This document shows, one piece after another, positions 27,920-37,659 of a DNA stretch of 64,000 nucleotides. Origin of the DNA: Prochlorococcaceae cyanobacterium jk18x22bins.40 (GTDB lineage Bacteria; Cyanobacteriota; Cyanobacteriia; PCC-6307; Cyanobiaceae); the NCBI GenBank assembly GCA_022826155.1, contig JAJDVL010000023.1, forward strand, positions 1 to 64,000. The letters are read 5' to 3'. The notes beneath the pieces were generated by a model. The model was not told the DNA's origin, did no database searches, and was given only the letters and a program-made list of their open reading frames with translations. The position numbers and the translations under genes were made by a program. Every line of letters begins with the position of its first letter. Position 1 is the stretch's first letter.

Positions 27920-29086
27920 ATGAAGTTTGCTGAGAGGGCCAAACAACTCCAGCCTTCCCTCACTCTGGCCATCAGCGCCAAGGCCCGTGACCTACAGCAG
28001 CAGGGGGAAGACGTTTGTAGCCTCAGCACCGGTGAGCCGGATTTCAAGACCCCGTCCTTCATCTGCAGGGCTGCGGAAGAGGCCATGGAGGCTGGCCACA
28101 CCCGCTACGGCCCAGCGGCTGGACTACATGCCCTGCGGGAAGCCATCGCCCACAAGCTTCAAAACGAAAACAATCTCACCTACGGCCCCAACCAAGTCAT
28201 GGTTAGCAACGGGGCCAAGCAGGCGCTTTACAATCTCTTTCAAGTGCTGCTGGATCCCGGTGACGAGGTAATCATTCCAGCCCCCTATTGGCTCAGCTAT
28301 CCCCCCATGGTTCACCTGGCCGGTGGCCGCAGCGTGATTGTTCCCACCCGCCAGGACGAGAACCATCAACTCGGCGCGGCGGCCTTGGCGGCGGCCATCA
28401 CGTCCCGCACCCGACTGCTGGTGCTCAATAGCCCCACGAACCCGACGGGCACGGTCTATCCGAAGCAGGCCCTGGTGGACCTGGCCAACGTGCTGCGCCA
28501 GCATCCCCACGTGGCGGTGGTCAGCGACGAGATCTATGAATACATCCTCTACGACCACAACCGTCACGTGAGTTTTGGCGCCGTGGCCCCGGACCTGATG
28601 GAGCGCACCTTTGTGGTCAACGGTTTTTCCAAGAATTGGGCCATGACGGGCTGGCGGCTGGGTTATCTGGCGGGTCCCCGATCCGTCCTGGACAAAGCCG
28701 TGGCGCTCCAGAGCCAAAGCACCAGCAACGTGTGCAGCTTTGTGCAATATGGGGGCTTGGCAGCGCTCCGCGGCTCACGGGAGTGCGTCCACGCCATGGT
28801 GGCAGCCTTTGCCCAGCGGCGCCGCTTGGTGCTTCAGGCCCTGGAATCCATGGAGCACGTCCATGGCCTGGCGCCACAGGGCGCCTTCTACGCCTTTCTC
28901 AACATTGCCGACACCAACCTGGATTCCGTGGTGTTTTGCGAGCGGCTTCTGGTGGAGGCCGGCGTGGCCATCGTCCCCGGCGCCGCTTTTGGAGACGACC
29001 ACACTGTCCGCCTTTCCTTCGCCACAGACATCACAACTTTGAAACAAGGGTTGGAACGTCTGCAGACGTTTCTGGCTGGTCTCTAG
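27920..29086 (+). CDS. aspC: Class I aspartate aminotransferase
   Basis: 388 residues from the ATG at 27920, where family members start (MKFAERAKQLQPSLTLAI). Motifs are STGEPDFKTP, the NSPTNPTGTVY loop, VVSDEIYEYILY, and the PLP lysine in NGFSKNWAMTGWRLGY. It belongs to the AspC/prephenate-aminotransferase type (Ib) family, which links oxaloacetate and glutamate to aspartate and in some organisms also transaminates prephenate. Upstream frame extension to 27845 lacks conserved sequence. Confidence 0.9.
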   Translation: MKFAERAKQLQPSLTLAISAKARDLQQQGEDVCSLSTGEPDFKTPSFICRAAEEAMEAGHTRYGPAAGLHALREAIAHKLQNENNLTYGPNQVMVSNGAKQALYNLFQVLLDPGDEVIIPAPYWLSYPPMVHLAGGRSVIVPTRQDENHQLGAAALAAAITSRTRLLVLNSPTNPTGTVYPKQALVDLANVLRQHPHVAVVSDEIYEYILYDHNRHVSFGAVAPDLMERTFVVNGFSKNWAMTGWRLGYLAGPRSVLDKAVALQSQSTSNVCSFVQYGGLAALRGSRECVHAMVAAFAQRRRLVLQALESMEHVHGLAPQGAFYAFLNIADTNLDSVVFCERLLVEAGVAIVPGAAFGDDHTVRLSFATDITTLKQGLERLQTFLAGL

Positions 29087-29097
29087 GGAGGAAGTCC

Positions 29098-29117
29098 AAG
29101 GTGGGAATCCACCTTTT
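29098..29117 (+). terminator. Terminator after aspC
   Basis: A 7-bp stem AAGGTGG (29098-29104) / CCACCTT (29109-29115) with a GAAT loop, followed by further T residues, 11 bases after the aspC stop. It separates aspC from the sigma factor gene. Confidence 0.65.
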
Positions 29118-29195
29118 GGAGGATGAATTTTCAGTATTTAGGAGGATGCCGTTGGTCTTGAATTCGTAGAGCGTAAATGGGCTTGCATAATTCTA

Positions 29196-30074
29196 ATGCC
29201 ATCCCACGAGATGCCTGACATTGTCACGGAAACACGTCAACTGTTTACTGAATTAACTCAAAATCGTCGTCAAGGTTATGATACATCTGATCTAAATGAT
29301 TTGCGCAACCGCATTGTTGAAATGAATGGCCGCCTGGTTCGTCAGGTGGCTAGTCGCATGATGCATCGTTGCAGCCTGGACTTTGATGAGTTGGTCCAGA
29401 TTGGCCATCTGGGGTTAATCAAGGCCGTGGAGCGCTTTGATCCCGGCACCGGCTATGCCTTCAGTTCCTTTGCCGTTCCACTGATCCGTGGTGAGATTCT
29501 TCATTATCTCAGGGACCATGTGAGTCTCATTCGCGTCTCGCGCCGCTTGCTGGAACTCCATGCCCGGGGTGCCAAACTCCAGGAGGCCATGGCCAATGCC
29601 TCGGGCCGGTATCCCACGGAGTCGGAACTTTGTGCAGCGCTGGAGACGACCCCCAGGCGATGGCAGCAAGCCTGTCAGGCCAAGCGCAGTCTGCGGATCT
29701 ACAGCCTGGATCAACATGTGGGCGCCCTGGAGGACGAGCGGGAAAGCCTGCGGCTGGCGGAAACGCTGTCTGTACAGTCCCAGGAGGAAGACGCTGCTGA
29801 ACTCTATGCCCATCTGCACTACTTTGTCGCACGCCTGGGGGCTGATGCACAACGGCTCCTCAGATGGCGTGTTTTTGACGGGCTCAGCCATCGGGAACTG
29901 GCTCATCGGGAAGGGGTCAGTATGCGGGTGATCAGCCGACGGCTCCACACCACCCTGCAGCAGCTTCACCATCAACTCAAGCCCATGGTGGTTGAATCTG
30001 CCTACCCGCAACCACCGCAGCGGCACTGCCCTTCAACGCCAGCCCACCCCCAGCGCAGCACCCATGGCCAGTAG
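29196..30074 (+). CDS. Group 3 RNA polymerase sigma factor (SigF/SigB-like)
   Basis: 292 residues. Region 2 is clear: RNRIVEMNGRLVRQVASRMM, then LDFDELVQIGHLGLIKAVERFDPGTGYAFSSFAVPLIRGEILHYLRD, a sigma-28/sigma-B/F-type 2.2-2.4 block. Region 3 follows, and region 4 is LLRWRVFDGLSHRELAHREGVSMRVISRRLHTTLQQL. Short regions 1 and 3 mark group 3. In cyanobacteria SigF-type factors control pilus, motility or stress genes, and pilMNO lie about 3 kb away. The first 130 bases are AT-rich compared with the rest. The last 42 bases overlap the convergent DUF92 gene. Confidence 0.85.
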   Translation: MPSHEMPDIVTETRQLFTELTQNRRQGYDTSDLNDLRNRIVEMNGRLVRQVASRMMHRCSLDFDELVQIGHLGLIKAVERFDPGTGYAFSSFAVPLIRGEILHYLRDHVSLIRVSRRLLELHARGAKLQEAMANASGRYPTESELCAALETTPRRWQQACQAKRSLRIYSLDQHVGALEDERESLRLAETLSVQSQEEDAAELYAHLHYFVARLGADAQRLLRWRVFDGLSHRELAHREGVSMRVISRRLHTTLQQLHHQLKPMVVESAYPQPPQRHCPSTPAHPQRSTHGQ

Positions 30075-30791
30075 GGCTGCCACCATGGTGAGGGCAGCGT
30101 TGACCAGTTCATTGGTGAGCCACCCCACGCGCCCCTGCCACGTGGCCCCAATCCAGCTTTCCACCATGGTGGCCATGGTGGCCGTAGCAGCCAGGAGCAC
30201 AAGCTGCCCCAGGGGACCAGGGCCAATGGACGGCTTCAGCAGGGCCAGGGCCAGGGCTGCATACAGGACAATGGCCACCACGCCAGCGGCCGTACCGGTG
30301 ATGCTGACGGCCCCCTCCGTCCCTGCCGGCACCGGCCGGAGGGTGGTGATCAGCAGGGTGCGTCCTCCCCAGCGCTTGCCAATTTCACTGCCGCACGTAT
30401 CCCCCAGCTTGGCGGCGAAACTGGCCACAAAGCCCAGGATCAGCAGGGGGCTTGTCCCAGGCGCCAGGGCCATGAGCACGGCCAGGCTCAAGCCCGTTGC
30501 CGCGGATCCCCAAAGATTGCCGGGCCCACGGCGTCCCCCACGGGCCTCGGCAAGCTGGAGAGCCTGCTTGCGCTTAAGGCCGAGGCGGGTCACCGCTGAA
30601 CCCAATACCAGATAAAGAACAACGGTGAGCCAGCCGGGCCAGCCCATGGTTCCCCAAAGCATGGTACCCAACACCCCCCCATGGACCCAGCCCCGGGCCG
30701 TGAGAACCGGCAGACGATGAATCAGAAGGATGAGCCCCCCGTTCACCAGCAGACCCATCCACCAGGGGTTGAGAGATGTAACCCAGGCCAT
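30033..30791 (-). CDS. DUF92 membrane protein (VTE6-like, phytyl-phosphate kinase family)
   Basis: 252 residues from the ATG at 30791, with six or seven hydrophobic helices. Conserved DUF92 motifs are GGVLGTMLWGTMGWPGWLTVV, GRRGPGNLWGSAATGLSLAV, FAAKLGDTCGSEIGKRWGGRTLLITT and VPAGTEGAVSITGTAAG. Plant VTE6 of this family phosphorylates phytyl phosphate in the tocopherol/phylloquinone salvage path. A polyprenyl-phosphate kinase role here is an inference from family. Divergent from dnaE with a 139-base spacer. Confidence 0.8.
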   Translation of the reverse strand: MAWVTSLNPWWMGLLVNGGLILLIHRLPVLTARGWVHGGVLGTMLWGTMGWPGWLTVVLYLVLGSAVTRLGLKRKQALQLAEARGGRRGPGNLWGSAATGLSLAVLMALAPGTSPLLILGFVASFAAKLGDTCGSEIGKRWGGRTLLITTLRPVPAGTEGAVSITGTAAGVVAIVLYAALALALLKPSIGPGPLGQLVLLAATATMATMVESWIGATWQGRVGWLTNELVNAALTMVAALLAMGAALGVGWR

Positions 30792-30930
30792 GGGATCAAT
30801 ATACAGGAACCCGTGGTGTAAACTGGCATTCCGTTGGCTCCATGGCATGGGGACAGTTTTACGGCTGGCGGCAACTGGCGCCCGCCCCCGTGATTAGCCC
30901 TACGATTTCTGGATCTACGCAGCGCTTGGT

Positions 30931-33900
30931 GTGAGCTTCGTTGCACTGCACAACCACAGTGACTACAGCCTCCTGGATGGAGCCTCCCAACTGCCACGGT
31001 TGGTGGCCCGTGCCAAGGCGCTACAGATGCCCGCATTGGCCCTCACCGACCATGGGGTGATGTATGGCGCCATTGAGTTGCTAAAACTTTGCCGCCAAGA
31101 GGGAATCAAACCAATTATCGGTAACGAAATGTATATCATGAATGGCTCTATTACGGCGCCACAGCAGAAACGAGAGCGACGTTACCATCTGGTGGTCCTG
31201 GCAAAGAATGATCAAGGCTATCGTAATTTAGTGAAACTAACCAGTATCAGTCATTTACAAGGAATGCGTGGCAGAGGATTTTTTAGTCGACCCTGCATTG
31301 ATAAAGACTTATTGAAAAAGCATAAGGAAGGATTGATCGTTGCCACGGCGTGTCTTGGCGGTGAAATCCCGCAGGCGATTTTGCGGGGGCGACTGGACGT
31401 GGCCCGCCAAGTGGCCGCCTGGTACCGGGATTGCTTTGGCGAAGATTTCTACTTGGAAATCCAGGACCATGGTTCCCATGAAGATAGAACCGTGAACACA
31501 CAGATTGTCAAAATTGCCCAGGAGCTTGGCATTGAAATCATTGCCACAAACGATGCCCACTATCTCAGCAATCAAGACGTGGAAGCCCATGACACCTTAC
31601 TCTGCGTTCTCACCGGCAAGATGGTGACAGACGAGAAACGGCTCCGTTATACAGGAACAGAATATCTCAAATCTCCGGAGGAGATGGCCTGTCTGTTTCA
31701 AGATCACCTGGAGCCACAGGTGATTGAACGGGCTCTGGCCAACACCTTGGCCGTGGCCGACAAGGTGGAAGACTACGATATTCTTGGAAAATGCCGGATG
31801 CCTGATTTCCCCCATTTGCCGGAGCAGGCCACGCCCATTGACCATCTCCGCCAGGTGAGCCGCGATGGTCTTCAGCAGCGTCTTCAGCAGCCCAACTGGG
31901 ATGTTGTTGTCTCCCGGAACAGCGCCTACGCGGAGCGGCTGGGACGTGAGTTGGACATCATTGAACGCATGGGATTTCCCACCTACTTCCTGGTGGTGTG
32001 GGACTACATTCGCTTTGCGCGCCTTCAGGGAATTTCCGTAGGTCCTGGTCGAGGCTCGGCAGCAGGATCTCTCGTGGCTTTTGCCCTGGGAATCACCAAC
32101 ATTGACCCAGTGAATCATGGCCTTCTTTTTGAACGTTTTCTGAATCCCGAACGGAAATCCATGCCTGATATTGATACGGATTTCTGTATTGAACGCCGCA
32201 GTGAAGTGATTGACTACGTCACCAAGCTGTATGGAGATGATCGTGTAGCGCAAATCATTACGTTCAACCGGATGACGTCCAAAGCTGTCCTCAAAGATGT
32301 GGCCAGGGTTCTGGACATACCCTACGGGGAAGCGGACCGACTCGCGAAGTTGATCCCTGTAGTTCGCGGAAAACCTGCAAAGCTTAAAGTCATGATCAGT
32401 GACGAGAGTCCGGCGTCGGAGTTTCGAGAAAAATATAAGAAAGACGAGAAAGTTCGCCGTTGGATTGATCTGGCTCTCCGCATTGAGGGCACCAACAAAA
32501 CCTATGGCGTCCATGCTGCTGGCGTGGTGATTGGTGCGGATCCCCTGGATGAACTTGTGCCCCTGCAGCGCAGCAACGAAGGCCAGGTGATTACCCAATA
32601 TCCCATGGACGACGTGGAATCCATGGGACTTCTCAAGATGGATTTTCTGGGTCTGAAGACCCTCACCATGATCGACAAAGCCTTGGAATTGATTCAACAA
32701 ACCCAAGATGATCAACTGGATCCCTATAATCTCCCCCAGGGGGACAAGGCCACCTATGATTTGTTGTCCAAAGGGGACCTGGAAGGCATTTTCCAACTGG
32801 AATCCGGCGGCATGCGCCAAGTTGTGCGTGATCTACGCCCGTCCTCGCTGGAAGATGTCTCCTCCATCCTGGCCCTCTATCGACCCGGCCCGCTGGATGC
32901 GGGGCTGATTCCCAAATTTATCAACCGCAAGCATGGGCACGAAGACGCCCATGTTGCCCATGGAAAGCTGCAGCCCATTCTGGAGGAGACCTACGGCATC
33001 ATGGTTTATCAGGAGCAGATCATGCGCATTGCCCAGGACCTGGCAGGGTACTCCCTGGGGCAGGCGGACCTGCTGCGCCGGGCCATGGGCAAAAAGAAAA
33101 TTGCCGAGATGGAAAAACACCGCACCATCTTCATCAGTGGCGCCAAAGATCACGGTGTGAACGAACGAATTGCCAGTGAGTTATTTGATCAGATGGTTCT
33201 ATTTGCTGAATATTGCTTTAATAAGAGTCATTCGACGGCCTATGGTGCCGTCACTTATCAGACAGCATATCTCAAGGCCAACTATCCCGTTGCCTACATG
33301 GCAGCCCTGCTGACAGTTAATTCTGGAAGCAGCGACAAGGTACAGCGTTATATTGCCAATTGTACTGCAATGGGCATTGAAGTCTTGCGGCCTGATATCA
33401 ATGAATCAGGCCTGGACTTCACGCCCGTTGGCCAGCGGATCCGCTTTGGTCTGGGTGCCGTGAAGAACCTGGGGGAAGGGGCCATCAAGCAAATCCTGGA
33501 CAGCCGCGTCAAGGATGGACCGTTCCATTCCCTGGCTGATCTTTGTGACCGGCTGCCCATGGGCTTGCTCAACAAGCGGGCCCTGGAAGCCCTGATCCAC
33601 AGTGGCACCCTTGACGACCTTGAGCCCCAGGGAAATCGGGCCCAGTTGGCGGCTGACATGGAGTTGGTGGTCAGTTGGGCCAGCGACCGGGCCAAGGATC
33701 GGGCCAGCGGCCAGGGCAGCATCTTTGACGATCTTGCCTCCACCACCGGCTCTTCCACCGCCCATCTGGAGAGCGCACCCAAAGCCGCAGCCACCCGGGA
33801 ATACGACCTGCGTCGGAAACTGCGGCTGGAAAAGGAGGTTGTGGGCTTTTACCTCTCGGATCATCCCCTGAAGCCACTGTTGGAGCCCGCCCGTCTGCTG

Positions 33901-34458
33901 GCCCCCGTCAGCCTTGCCGATCTGGACCAGTTGCCGGACAGGCGCAAGGTGAGCGCCATTGTCATGGTGTCTGCACTCAAGATCGTCACCACCCGCAAAG
34001 GAGACCCCATGGGGGTGTTGACAGTGGAGGATCTGAGCGGAAGCTGTGAGGCGGTGGTGTTCCCCAAAACCTACGCTCAACTCGGTCAGCACCTGAGCGA
34101 GGACACCCGCCTGTTGCTGTGGGCCACCGTGGATCGCCGTGACGAGCAGGTGCAACTGATCATCGATGATTGCTCTGTTGTGGAGGACCTCAGCCTGGTT
34201 CTGGTGACGCTGGAGGCCAACCATGCTGTTGATCTTGCCTACCAGGACAAGCTGCGCACATGTCTGCAAAGCCAGAGCGGCCAGGAGCGGGTGGCCGCCA
34301 AAAGTCCCGTTGTGCTTGAGTTGCACAGCAAGGACAAGAGCTGCTACGTACGTGTTGGCCAGCAGTTTCGTGTCTGCGATCCCGAGGCAACAGTCAAGGC
34401 ACTCAACCGGGCACACTTTGCAGCCCGCCGCCGCCCCCTCATCAAGGCCTCGGCTTAG
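30931..34458 (+). CDS. dnaE: DNA polymerase III alpha subunit
   Basis: 1175 residues from a GTG start at 30931, placed exactly where the conserved N-terminus begins ([16 protein letters not shown]). This is the PHP domain, with further metal-site residues in [12 protein letters not shown] and [11 protein letters not shown]. The polymerase active site is [19 protein letters not shown] followed by [19 protein letters not shown] near residue 412, then the beta-clamp/thumb region, tandem helix-hairpin-helix, and a C-terminal OB domain ([22 protein letters not shown]). It synthesises both chromosomal strands. Codon use from about 31080 to 33420 is noticeably less GC-biased than in the last third and in neighbouring genes. 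Confidence 0.97.
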   Translation: MSFVALHNHSDYSLLDGASQLPRLVARAKALQMPALALTDHGVMYGAIELLKLCRQEGIKPIIGNEMYIMNGSITAPQQKRERRYHLVVLAKNDQGYRNLVKLTSISHLQGMRGRGFFSRPCIDKDLLKKHKEGLIVATACLGGEIPQAILRGRLDVARQVAAWYRDCFGEDFYLEIQDHGSHEDRTVNTQIVKIAQELGIEIIATNDAHYLSNQDVEAHDTLLCVLTGKMVTDEKRLRYTGTEYLKSPEEMACLFQDHLEPQVIERALANTLAVADKVEDYDILGKCRMPDFPHLPEQATPIDHLRQVSRDGLQQRLQQPNWDVVVSRNSAYAERLGRELDIIERMGFPTYFLVVWDYIRFARLQGISVGPGRGSAAGSLVAFALGITNIDPVNHGLLFERFLNPERKSMPDIDTDFCIERRSEVIDYVTKLYGDDRVAQIITFNRMTSKAVLKDVARVLDIPYGEADRLAKLIPVVRGKPAKLKVMISDESPASEFREKYKKDEKVRRWIDLALRIEGTNKTYGVHAAGVVIGADPLDELVPLQRSNEGQVITQYPMDDVESMGLLKMDFLGLKTLTMIDKALELIQQTQDDQLDPYNLPQGDKATYDLLSKGDLEGIFQLESGGMRQVVRDLRPSSLEDVSSILALYRPGPLDAGLIPKFINRKHGHEDAHVAHGKLQPILEETYGIMVYQEQIMRIAQDLAGYSLGQADLLRRAMGKKKIAEMEKHRTIFISGAKDHGVNERIASELFDQMVLFAEYCFNKSHSTAYGAVTYQTAYLKANYPVAYMAALLTVNSGSSDKVQRYIANCTAMGIEVLRPDINESGLDFTPVGQRIRFGLGAVKNLGEGAIKQILDSRVKDGPFHSLADLCDRLPMGLLNKRALEALIHSGTLDDLEPQGNRAQLAADMELVVSWASDRAKDRASGQGSIFDDLASTTGSSTAHLESAPKAAATREYDLRRKLRLEKEVVGFYLSDHPLKPLLEPARLLAPVSLADLDQLPDRRKVSAIVMVSALKIVTTRKGDPMGVLTVEDLSGSCEAVVFPKTYAQLGQHLSEDTRLLLWATVDRRDEQVQLIIDDCSVVEDLSLVLVTLEANHAVDLAYQDKLRTCLQSQSGQERVAAKSPVVLELHSKDKSCYVRVGQQFRVCDPEATVKALNRAHFAARRRPLIKASA

Positions 34459-34596
34459 GGGAGTTGCCAGCGGAGGACTCTGAACCCATCGCTCTGAAAC
34501 ACCGATGTATCAAGAAAGCTGATTAAGGGCTGCTCTGGCCCTTGGGTCAGGCCATGACAAGGCAAAATGGGAATGAACCTGTGTGACCATTCCCCA

Positions 34597-34731
34597 TGTA
34601 TACAGACTTCACCGCAGCCATCCTGCTTCTGCTCACGGCAGTTCCCCTGGCGGCCGTAGTGGTCGCGGCTGGCTACTGGGCCTATCGGCAGAGGAAGTTG
34701 GGCAACGAGCAAGTCTCGGAGCAGCGCTGAG
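34597..34731 (+). CDS. Small single-helix membrane protein, family not recognised
   Basis: 44 codons, ATG at 34597 to TGA. One hydrophobic helix (AAILLLLTAVPLAAVVVAAG) is followed by a positively charged tail (WAYRQRKLG), so an N-out/C-in single-pass protein. Cyanobacterial photosystem, cytochrome and NDH complexes contain many such subunits, but I cannot match this one to a named family (PsbX, PetG, PsaM and others were compared from memory). No strong Shine-Dalgarno sequence is seen. It could be a chance frame. Confidence 0.45.
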
Positions 34732-34740
34732 AGGGTCTAA

Positions 34741-34759
34741 TGGCGCCATCCTGGCGCCA
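34741..34759. terminator. Short hairpin between convergent genes
   Basis: TGGCGCCA repeated at 34741-34748 and 34752-34759, with three bases between, gives an 8-bp stem in the gap between the small ORF and the convergent PAM68-like gene. There is no T tract on either side, so it is a weak terminator candidate. Confidence 0.4.
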
Positions 34760-34764
34760 AGCCG

Positions 34765-35205
34765 TTAGCGACTCCGTTTCGTGGCGCGCAGTGAGGCACG
34801 CAACCGTTGAAGGTTTTTGCCAAACTGCTCCAACCCCAAAAGGGAACCTGGCCCATCGTCCCAACTGGCGGATAGCACCCCGTAGCTGAGGCCCAACAGG
34901 CCCAGAACAAAAAGCACGCCCGACACCCCAATGGTGACAATGGGCTCAATCCGCATGATGCCCTGGCTCATCAGAATGTAGCTGAGCACAAACGCCCCCA
35001 TGGCCAACAGGGTGGGCACCCCGCTCAGCAGGAGAGCGCGCCGCACCATCCGCCTGGAGACATGGTCGGGAATGGCAGACCGGCGGGGCGTTGCCTTGCC
35101 CGCCGAGTTCTGCGGGGGGCGTATTTTCTCAATCTTCCTCTTGCGAGATTCCCCCCCAGCCTCCTCAGGTCCGCCAAATCCCCTGGCTGGTTCAGCCGTT
35201 GCCAT
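34765..35205 (-). CDS. PAM68-like (DUF3464) photosystem II assembly protein
   Basis: 146 residues. A charged, proline-containing N-terminal half (RKRKIEKIRPPQ) and two transmembrane helices (LLSGVPTLLAMGAFVLSYIL and PIVTIGVSGVLFVLGLLGLSYG) are followed by SASWDDGPGSLLGLEQFGKNLQRL, the conserved C-terminal stretch of PAM68/DUF3464. Plant PAM68 and its cyanobacterial homologue help early photosystem II assembly in the thylakoid membrane. It starts 4 bases after the rpsO stop. Confidence 0.85.
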   Translation of the reverse strand: MATAEPARGFGGPEEAGGESRKRKIEKIRPPQNSAGKATPRRSAIPDHVSRRMVRRALLLSGVPTLLAMGAFVLSYILMSQGIMRIEPIVTIGVSGVLFVLGLLGLSYGVLSASWDDGPGSLLGLEQFGKNLQRLRASLRATKRSR

Positions 35206-35209
35206 GGCG

Positions 35210-35479
35210 CTAACCTCTGAGCTTCAGGCGTTGGATCAACTCCCGATAGGCCCCATCATCCCGCTGGCGGATGTAGCTGAGCAGTCGTTTGCGGCGCCCA
35301 ATCATCTTGAGCAGACCTTGGCGGGAGGCGTAATCCTGATTGTTGCGTTGCAGGTGCCGGCTCAACTGGTTGATGCGCTCGCTCAGCATGGCCACCTGCA
35401 CCGGCGCGGAACCCGTGTCGGTGCCATGGACTTGATAGTCGTTAATCAGGGCCTGCTTCGTGGCCACCGTGAGGGCCAT
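35210..35479 (-). CDS. rpsO: 30S ribosomal protein S15
   Basis: 89 residues from the ATG at 35479 ([16 protein letters not shown]). Typical S15: [27 protein letters not shown] and the [17 protein letters not shown] helix that binds 16S rRNA. It is followed directly by the PAM68-like gene on the same strand. Confidence 0.97.
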   Translation of the reverse strand: MALTVATKQALINDYQVHGTDTGSAPVQVAMLSERINQLSRHLQRNNQDYASRQGLLKMIGRRKRLLSYIRQRDDGAYRELIQRLKLRG

Positions 35480-35539
35480 GGGAATCCTTGCGTAAAATAG
35501 AGGTTGGGAGAAAAGCATAGCCCACCGTCACCCATGGCC

Positions 35540-36184
35540 CTACTGATGACGGGCTAGCCAGCGCAAGCAGCCACGGATCCAGTCCTCCGGGCTTTGGACA
35601 TCCTGGTCCGTAGCCACGGCCGCCAGCGCCTGATGCACTTCCCCGGGTTCATAGCCCAAAGCCGCCAGGGTCAACTCCACGTCCTGCCGCAGCGCTCCTG
35701 TGGGCAACGGGGCCACATCCATCAGCGCCACCTCCTCCGCTGGGCCAAAGCGCTCCGCCAGCTTGCGGCGCAACTCCACCGCCAATCGTTCCGCACTGCG
35801 GCGCCCCACCCCCGGCGCCTGGCTCAGACGCTTCAAGTCCGCCTGCACCAGGGCCTGCACCAGTTCAGGCAAGGGGAAAAAACCCAGCAACCCCAGCGCC
35901 AGTTGGGGGCCGATACCACTGACACTGATGAGTTCCCGAAACAACTCCCGCTCCGCATCGGTCTCGAAGCCAAAGAGCAGCCAGCCATCATCACGCACCT
36001 GCAAGTGGGTGAAGAGGGCCAACCGTTGGGGACTGTCCGAGGGCTGCGGCAGCCCCCTCACATGGCTGTGGAAGCGCTGATGAAGCACCACCTCATAGCC
36101 AATGCCATGGCACACCAGCAGGACGCCTTGGCGAGCACCGCGCTGCCACCATTGGCGCACCTCCCCTTCCAGCCAGCCAATCAT
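35540..36184 (-). CDS. ruvA: Holliday junction helicase subunit RuvA
   Basis: 214 residues. Domain I is an OB fold (MIGWLEGEVRQWW, GIGYEVVLH), domain II contains two helix-hairpin-helix motifs (LISVSGIGPQLALGLLG and SQAPGVGRRSAERLAVELR) and domain III is the RuvB-binding three-helix bundle (LTLAALGYEPGEVHQAL). It binds four-way junctions as a tetramer and loads RuvB, whose gene is not in the window. Confidence 0.94.
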   Translation of the reverse strand: MIGWLEGEVRQWWQRGARQGVLLVCHGIGYEVVLHQRFHSHVRGLPQPSDSPQRLALFTHLQVRDDGWLLFGFETDAERELFRELISVSGIGPQLALGLLGFFPLPELVQALVQADLKRLSQAPGVGRRSAERLAVELRRKLAERFGPAEEVALMDVAPLPTGALRQDVELTLAALGYEPGEVHQALAAVATDQDVQSPEDWIRGCLRWLARHQ

Positions 36185-36203
36185 GGCCGATTCCAGCTTG
36201 GGC

Positions 36204-36975
36204 TCAGCCTAGCTTGACGGCTCGAAAACGAAGCCGCACGTAATCCACGGTCCACACGCCGTCGGGACTGCACAGTTGGGGGGCAGTGGTCTGACTCACC
36301 TGGGCCACGACGGCCTGCCGCGTTGCCTGGTCCAGCCCATCCAGGAATGTGGCCGCGAAGGTGTCCATCCAACGGCTGAGGGGTCCCGGCAACGGGATGG
36401 GGCGAGGAAACAGCCGAATCTCGGTGACCTGAAACCCATGAGCTTTCAGCAGGCGGTGGTACGCGTCAGCCGTGGGGAAAAACCACGGATCCTGCAACGC
36501 CGCATTGATCCCACGGTCATGGAGCGCCTGGTGGAGCGCTTGCCGCACCGTGGCGATGTTGCCCAGCGCCGCCCAACTCACCAACAAACCGACCACCGTC
36601 ACGCAGCAGGCGCCGCACATTGCCAATCACGGCCGCCGCTTCAGGGACCCAGTGCAGCATTGCATTGGAGAACACCGCATCAAAGCTCCCCGCCGGAAGC
36701 TGGGGACCCACCAAATGGCGTGCGTCCGCCTGCAGGGCGGTGAGTCCACGCTGCCGTGTCGCCTTCACAAAGCCGGCATCCCGATCAACTCCCAGCACAC
36801 TGCAACCACAGGCGGCCATGTGGGCGGTGAGTGTGCCGTCACCACAGCCCAGATCCAGCACCCGCTCCCCAGAACGCGGGTCCAAAAGCCCCACCAAGTC
36901 ACGGCCAAGCTCCGGGACGTAGGCAGCCCAGCGCCCATAGCACTCGGGATCCCAACGTTGTTGGTCAGCACCCAT
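36204..36975 (-). pseudogene. Class I SAM-dependent methyltransferase with a single-base frameshift
   Basis: Read on the minus strand from the ATG at 36975: a Rossmann methyltransferase of about 255 residues. Motif I is VLDLGCGDGTLTAHMAACG, then VLGVDRDAGFV, ALQADARHL, and motif IV FDAVFSNAMLHWV. After RDGGRFVGELGG the frame is lost, and the continuation GNIATVRQALHQALHDRG lies in the next frame to a stop at 36204. Dropping one base from the CCC at 36562-36564 (GGG in the gene) restores one continuous protein. It looks like a trans-aconitate/malonyl-ACP-type methyltransferase family member. It may be a recent pseudogene or an assembly error in a short homopolymer. Confidence 0.75.
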
Positions 36976-37528
36976 TTTCCTTTTCCTGCTCAGCCATCCA
37001 CTCAATGATTTTAGCGGAGCGTCTGGTGCTGTTGGCAATGGAGCCGATGGCGAAGATCGGCGCTGATGAGGCAGCAACTCCGAAAGACATTATTACATTC
37101 CCAGAAAACAGCGCACCCACCAGCCCTCCAAACAGAATCAAGGCAGCGACAACATGGCAAAACGCTCCTGCCTTGCTACCGCTGGAATTGACCAGTTTTG
37201 ATGTCAGGTCTCCATGGACATGACTGGGGGTTGAGCCCGAGGAGCTTGAGGGCAAGCTTTTTTCAGGCGAGGAAGGGGCAATTTTTCGTGGTGCCTTTGA
37301 GGCCATGGCCAGATGCATCACTTCGTTGGAGGAGAGCGAAACCTCAGCGACCGGATGCCCATCAAAATCCTTGAGGATCACAAGATCAGGCGTCTCTCCC
37401 TCGCAACTTTCACGGGAACTACATTGCGATTTTCCACCCTTGGAATTATAAATGTCTAAAGCCCTGAGGAATGTGTTGATGTTCAAGCAAGGATCAGCCA
37501 ACTGCTGAGAATGATAAGTGATAGCCAA
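36965..37528 (-). CDS. Two-helix membrane protein of unknown family
   Basis: 187 residues, no family recognised. The N-terminal part is polar and Ser/Pro-rich (SSPEKSLPSSSSGSTPSH). Two hydrophobic segments lie near residues 118-140 and 143-162 (FCHVVAALILFGGLVGALF and VIMSFGVAASSAPIFAIGSI). It overlaps the start of the methyltransferase by 11 bases. Its composition is less GC-rich than the housekeeping genes. A shorter, stop-containing copy of its 5' half and upstream region lies at 38600-38841, which argues that it belongs to a repeated or duplicated unit rather than being a chance frame. Confidence 0.5.
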   Translation of the reverse strand: MAITYHSQQLADPCLNINTFLRALDIYNSKGGKSQCSSRESCEGETPDLVILKDFDGHPVAEVSLSSNEVMHLAMASKAPRKIAPSSPEKSLPSSSSGSTPSHVHGDLTSKLVNSSGSKAGAFCHVVAALILFGGLVGALFSGNVIMSFGVAASSAPIFAIGSIANSTRRSAKIIEWMAEQEKENGC

Positions 37529-37604
37529 TCGGAAGTAGTCCTGGTGCGAACGGACCGGAAACCCAGGACAAGGCTGAAGGGAATGGTTCCACGGCCCGCT
37601 TCCA
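37196..37604. repeat. Left copy of a duplicated segment (5' part of the unknown membrane gene)
   Basis: By eye this stretch matches 38600-38841 in the same orientation. Both share CCATGGACnTG...GGTTGAGCC, then GATCAGnCAACTGCT, and near the end GGAC and ACAAGGCTGAAGG or CCAAGGCTGAAGG. The right copy lacks about 160 internal bases. The matching ends at about GGCTGAAGGGAATGG, which in the right copy abuts the 3' end of tRNA-Val. Confidence 0.7.
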
Positions 37605-37659
37605 GTCTCTCAAGCGGGGCTTGCCATGGGGCAAGACGGGCACGGGGTGGCGTGGTTTA

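Noticed and set aside
34525-34543. Hairpin AAGGGC/GCCCTT after dnaE
   Set aside because: Only a 6-bp stem with no T tract, so it is not listed as a terminator.
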